From Bacteroidota bacterium (GTDB lineage: Bacteria > Bacteroidota > Bacteroidia > Chitinophagales > Chitinophagaceae), in contig JAFAAT010000017.1 of assembly GCA_023426425.1 (NCBI GenBank), positions 1 through 6,646 on the forward strand: DNA of 6,646 nucleotides, read 5' to 3'. Positions 5,687 to 6,646 of this stretch are shown here, in pieces. Numbering within the stretch: position 1 is the stretch's first letter; every line of letters starts with the position of its first letter. Made by a program: the position numbers and the translations under genes. The notes under the pieces were generated by a model, which was given only the letters and a program-made list of their open reading frames with translations, had not been told where the DNA came from and did not search any database.

Positions 5687-6121
5687 ATGTCTGCCATCTG
5701 GAAACAATCACAAATCACACTCCAACAATTAAACAAGCAATCGGAAAACACCATGGCGGAGTTTCTCAATATCCGGTTCACTGCAAAAGGCGATAATTAC
5801 CTTAAAGCATCCATGCCTGTTACTTATAGAACGCATCAACCCTATGGTTTATTGCACGGTGGAGCATCTGCGGCGCTTGCGGAAACAGTGGGTAGTGTGG
5901 CCTCCTGGTTATGTATAGACCCTCAAAAACAGATTTGCGTTGGTATGGAGATCAATTGTAACCATGTGAGAGGCAAGCGCGAAGGACTTGTAACGGCTAC
6001 AGCTACTGCCCTGCACCTCGGAGCCACTACTCATATCTGGGACATCAGGATTACAGATGAAAAAGAGAGTCTTATTTGCGTGAGCAGGCTGACGGTGGCG
6101 GTGTTGAAGAAGAAGATTTAA
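5687..6121 (+). CDS. Hotdog-fold acyl-CoA thioesterase, MenI/EntH (PaaI) type
   Basis: This is a 144-residue single hotdog domain of the 4-hydroxybenzoyl-CoA thioesterase II/PaaI type, which works as a multimer in the cytosol. The sequence follows E. coli YdiI (MenI) closely: IWKQSQITLQQLN at the N-terminus, ASMPVTYRTHQPYG (41-54), HGGASAALAETVGSVAS (57-73), GMEINCNHVR (86-95), ALHLGATTHIWDIRI (108-122) and SRLTVAVL at the C-terminus. Glu66 is the expected catalytic acid and the HGG loop binds the CoA thioester. MenI hydrolyses 1,4-dihydroxy-2-naphthoyl-CoA in menaquinone synthesis; EntH proofreads enterobactin synthesis. Menaquinone is the usual quinone of Bacteroidota, so the MenI role is likelier, but there are no men genes beside it and specificity cannot be read from sequence. 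The ATG at 5687 is the first start after an in-frame TGA at 5681-5683. Confidence 0.86.
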   Translation: MSAIWKQSQITLQQLNKQSENTMAEFLNIRFTAKGDNYLKASMPVTYRTHQPYGLLHGGASAALAETVGSVASWLCIDPQKQICVGMEINCNHVRGKREGLVTATATALHLGATTHIWDIRITDEKESLICVSRLTVAVLKKKI

Positions 6122-6253
6122 GGCTACAGCGATAGTTAATAATGTTTTATGCATCAAGACGGTTGGGGGCATTCCTAAAAAGCCGCCTGGAGCATCAACA
6201 CCAACTAGCCAACATGCTATAAAATTTGGCTCAATTATTTTGCCTCCACCTGC

Positions 6254-6646
6254 ATGCGTCAGCTACACATTCAGGTTCCAAGAGGAGAAGGTGAAAAGAT
6301 AATTGAAGCCGCTCTAAAGTATGATGCGAAAAATCTGGTTAAGCTGGAAGGCCACGACCAGAAAGGGGACAAAGACCTCATTATCGCGTTCATGCCTAAC
6401 GGGCGAGTTGAAAACTTTGTAGCAGATCTGGAGAATACTCCAAATCTGCAGTTGACGCTTATACCACAGGGAGTGATACCCTTGTATCCGCCTGAAGATA
6501 AAACAGCAGAACAGGCTAAAGAGGTGGAGAATCTCAGTCCGTTTGAACTTTTTCTTTCCGGACTACAAAGTATTGGTTCCTGGAAAGGTTTTATCAACTA
6601 TGCCGTTGTTGCCAGTGTGGTAGTCTGGATCGGTCTGTTTACCAAT
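6254..6646 (+). CDS. DUF389 family membrane protein, N-terminal part (3' truncated by window edge)
   Basis: The frame is open from the ATG at 6254 to the window end, 131 residues, and is preceded by an in-frame TAG at 6206-6208 with no other usual start between. The N-terminal soluble domain begins MRQLHIQVPRGEGEKIIEAA, has YDAKNLVKLEG near 24-34, then TLIPQGVIPLYPPED near 68-82. A linker with SPFELFLSGLQSIGSWKGF leads into the first hydrophobic helix, YAVVASVVVWIGLFTN (116-131), at the edge. This order (a small alpha+beta domain, the LQS-GSWKG motif, then membrane helices) is that of the DUF389 (TIGR00341-like) family of uncharacterised hydrophobic proteins. Its function is unknown; transport or a membrane sensor are only guesses. 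Identification rests on recalled family motifs and on about a third of the protein. Confidence 0.85.
   Translation, partial: MRQLHIQVPRGEGEKIIEAALKYDAKNLVKLEGHDQKGDKDLIIAFMPNGRVENFVADLENTPNLQLTLIPQGVIPLYPPEDKTAEQAKEVENLSPFELFLSGLQSIGSWKGFINYAVVASVVVWIGLFTN

Noticed and set aside
6122..6253. Promoter or terminator between the thioesterase and DUF389 genes
   Set aside because: TATTTTG at 6236-6242 is one base short of a -7 box and has no -33 partner; TTTGG near 6225 is too close; no stable hairpin with a T-run was found. Nothing here can be supported.
6271..6597. 108-codon minus-strand frame at the right edge
   Set aside because: It is antisense to the DUF389 gene, whose translation is clearly family-like; the antisense protein has no domain.
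1..6646. Mobile elements, CRISPR arrays, defence genes, tRNAs
   Set aside because: No spaced direct repeats, transposase or integrase motifs, tRNA-like ends or composition break were seen on either strand; gene content is core metabolism.

Overview
The window looks like a piece of a Bacteroidota chromosome, most likely Chitinophagaceae or close kin. Three things point there: base composition near 50% GC; almost no Shine-Dalgarno sequences ahead of genes; and several promoters of the Bacteroidota type (TTTG-like -33 box, TAnnTTTG -7 box). Protein-level resemblances (bacterial SmpB, AccD, PyrR, and a fungal-like LYS9-type saccharopine dehydrogenase) fit this but do not fix a genus. The assignment is from memory of families, not from a search.

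Layout, left to right. The 3' half of a glutaryl-CoA dehydrogenase gene (+) enters at base 1 and stops at 612. A strong, apparently bidirectional hairpin terminator at 633-660 separates it from a convergent small NTF2/SnoaL-like gene (-, 685-1128). That gene is divergent from a pyrimidine pair, pyrR-pyrB (+, 1246-2743), and the 117-base gap between them carries a promoter for each side. Next come accD (+, 2824-3672) and smpB (+, 3686-4141), 13 bases apart and probably co-transcribed. A hairpin at 4214-4238 lies between smpB and a convergent saccharopine dehydrogenase gene (-, 4247-5572) and has its U-tract on the minus strand. The saccharopine dehydrogenase gene has an excellent promoter (5606-5636) and is divergent from a MenI/EntH-like hotdog thioesterase gene (+, 5687-6121). 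The window ends inside a DUF389 membrane protein gene (+, from 6254).

How the genes work together. PyrR and PyrB belong to UMP synthesis, AccD to the first step of fatty acid synthesis, and SmpB to ribosome rescue. The thioesterase resembles the DHNA-CoA hydrolase of menaquinone synthesis. The glutaryl-CoA dehydrogenase and the LYS9-type saccharopine dehydrogenase are both enzymes of lysine breakdown through saccharopine, 2-aminoadipate and glutaryl-CoA. They lie 3.6 kb apart on opposite strands and are not one operon.

There is no gene-free stretch longer than about 140 bases. I see no mobile element, CRISPR array, tRNA, rRNA or phage gene, and no convincing undescribed multi-gene system. 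The region reads as ordinary core chromosome. The points of interest are the lysine pair, start codons that collide with promoter boxes, the uncharacterised NTF2-like gene and the DUF389 gene.
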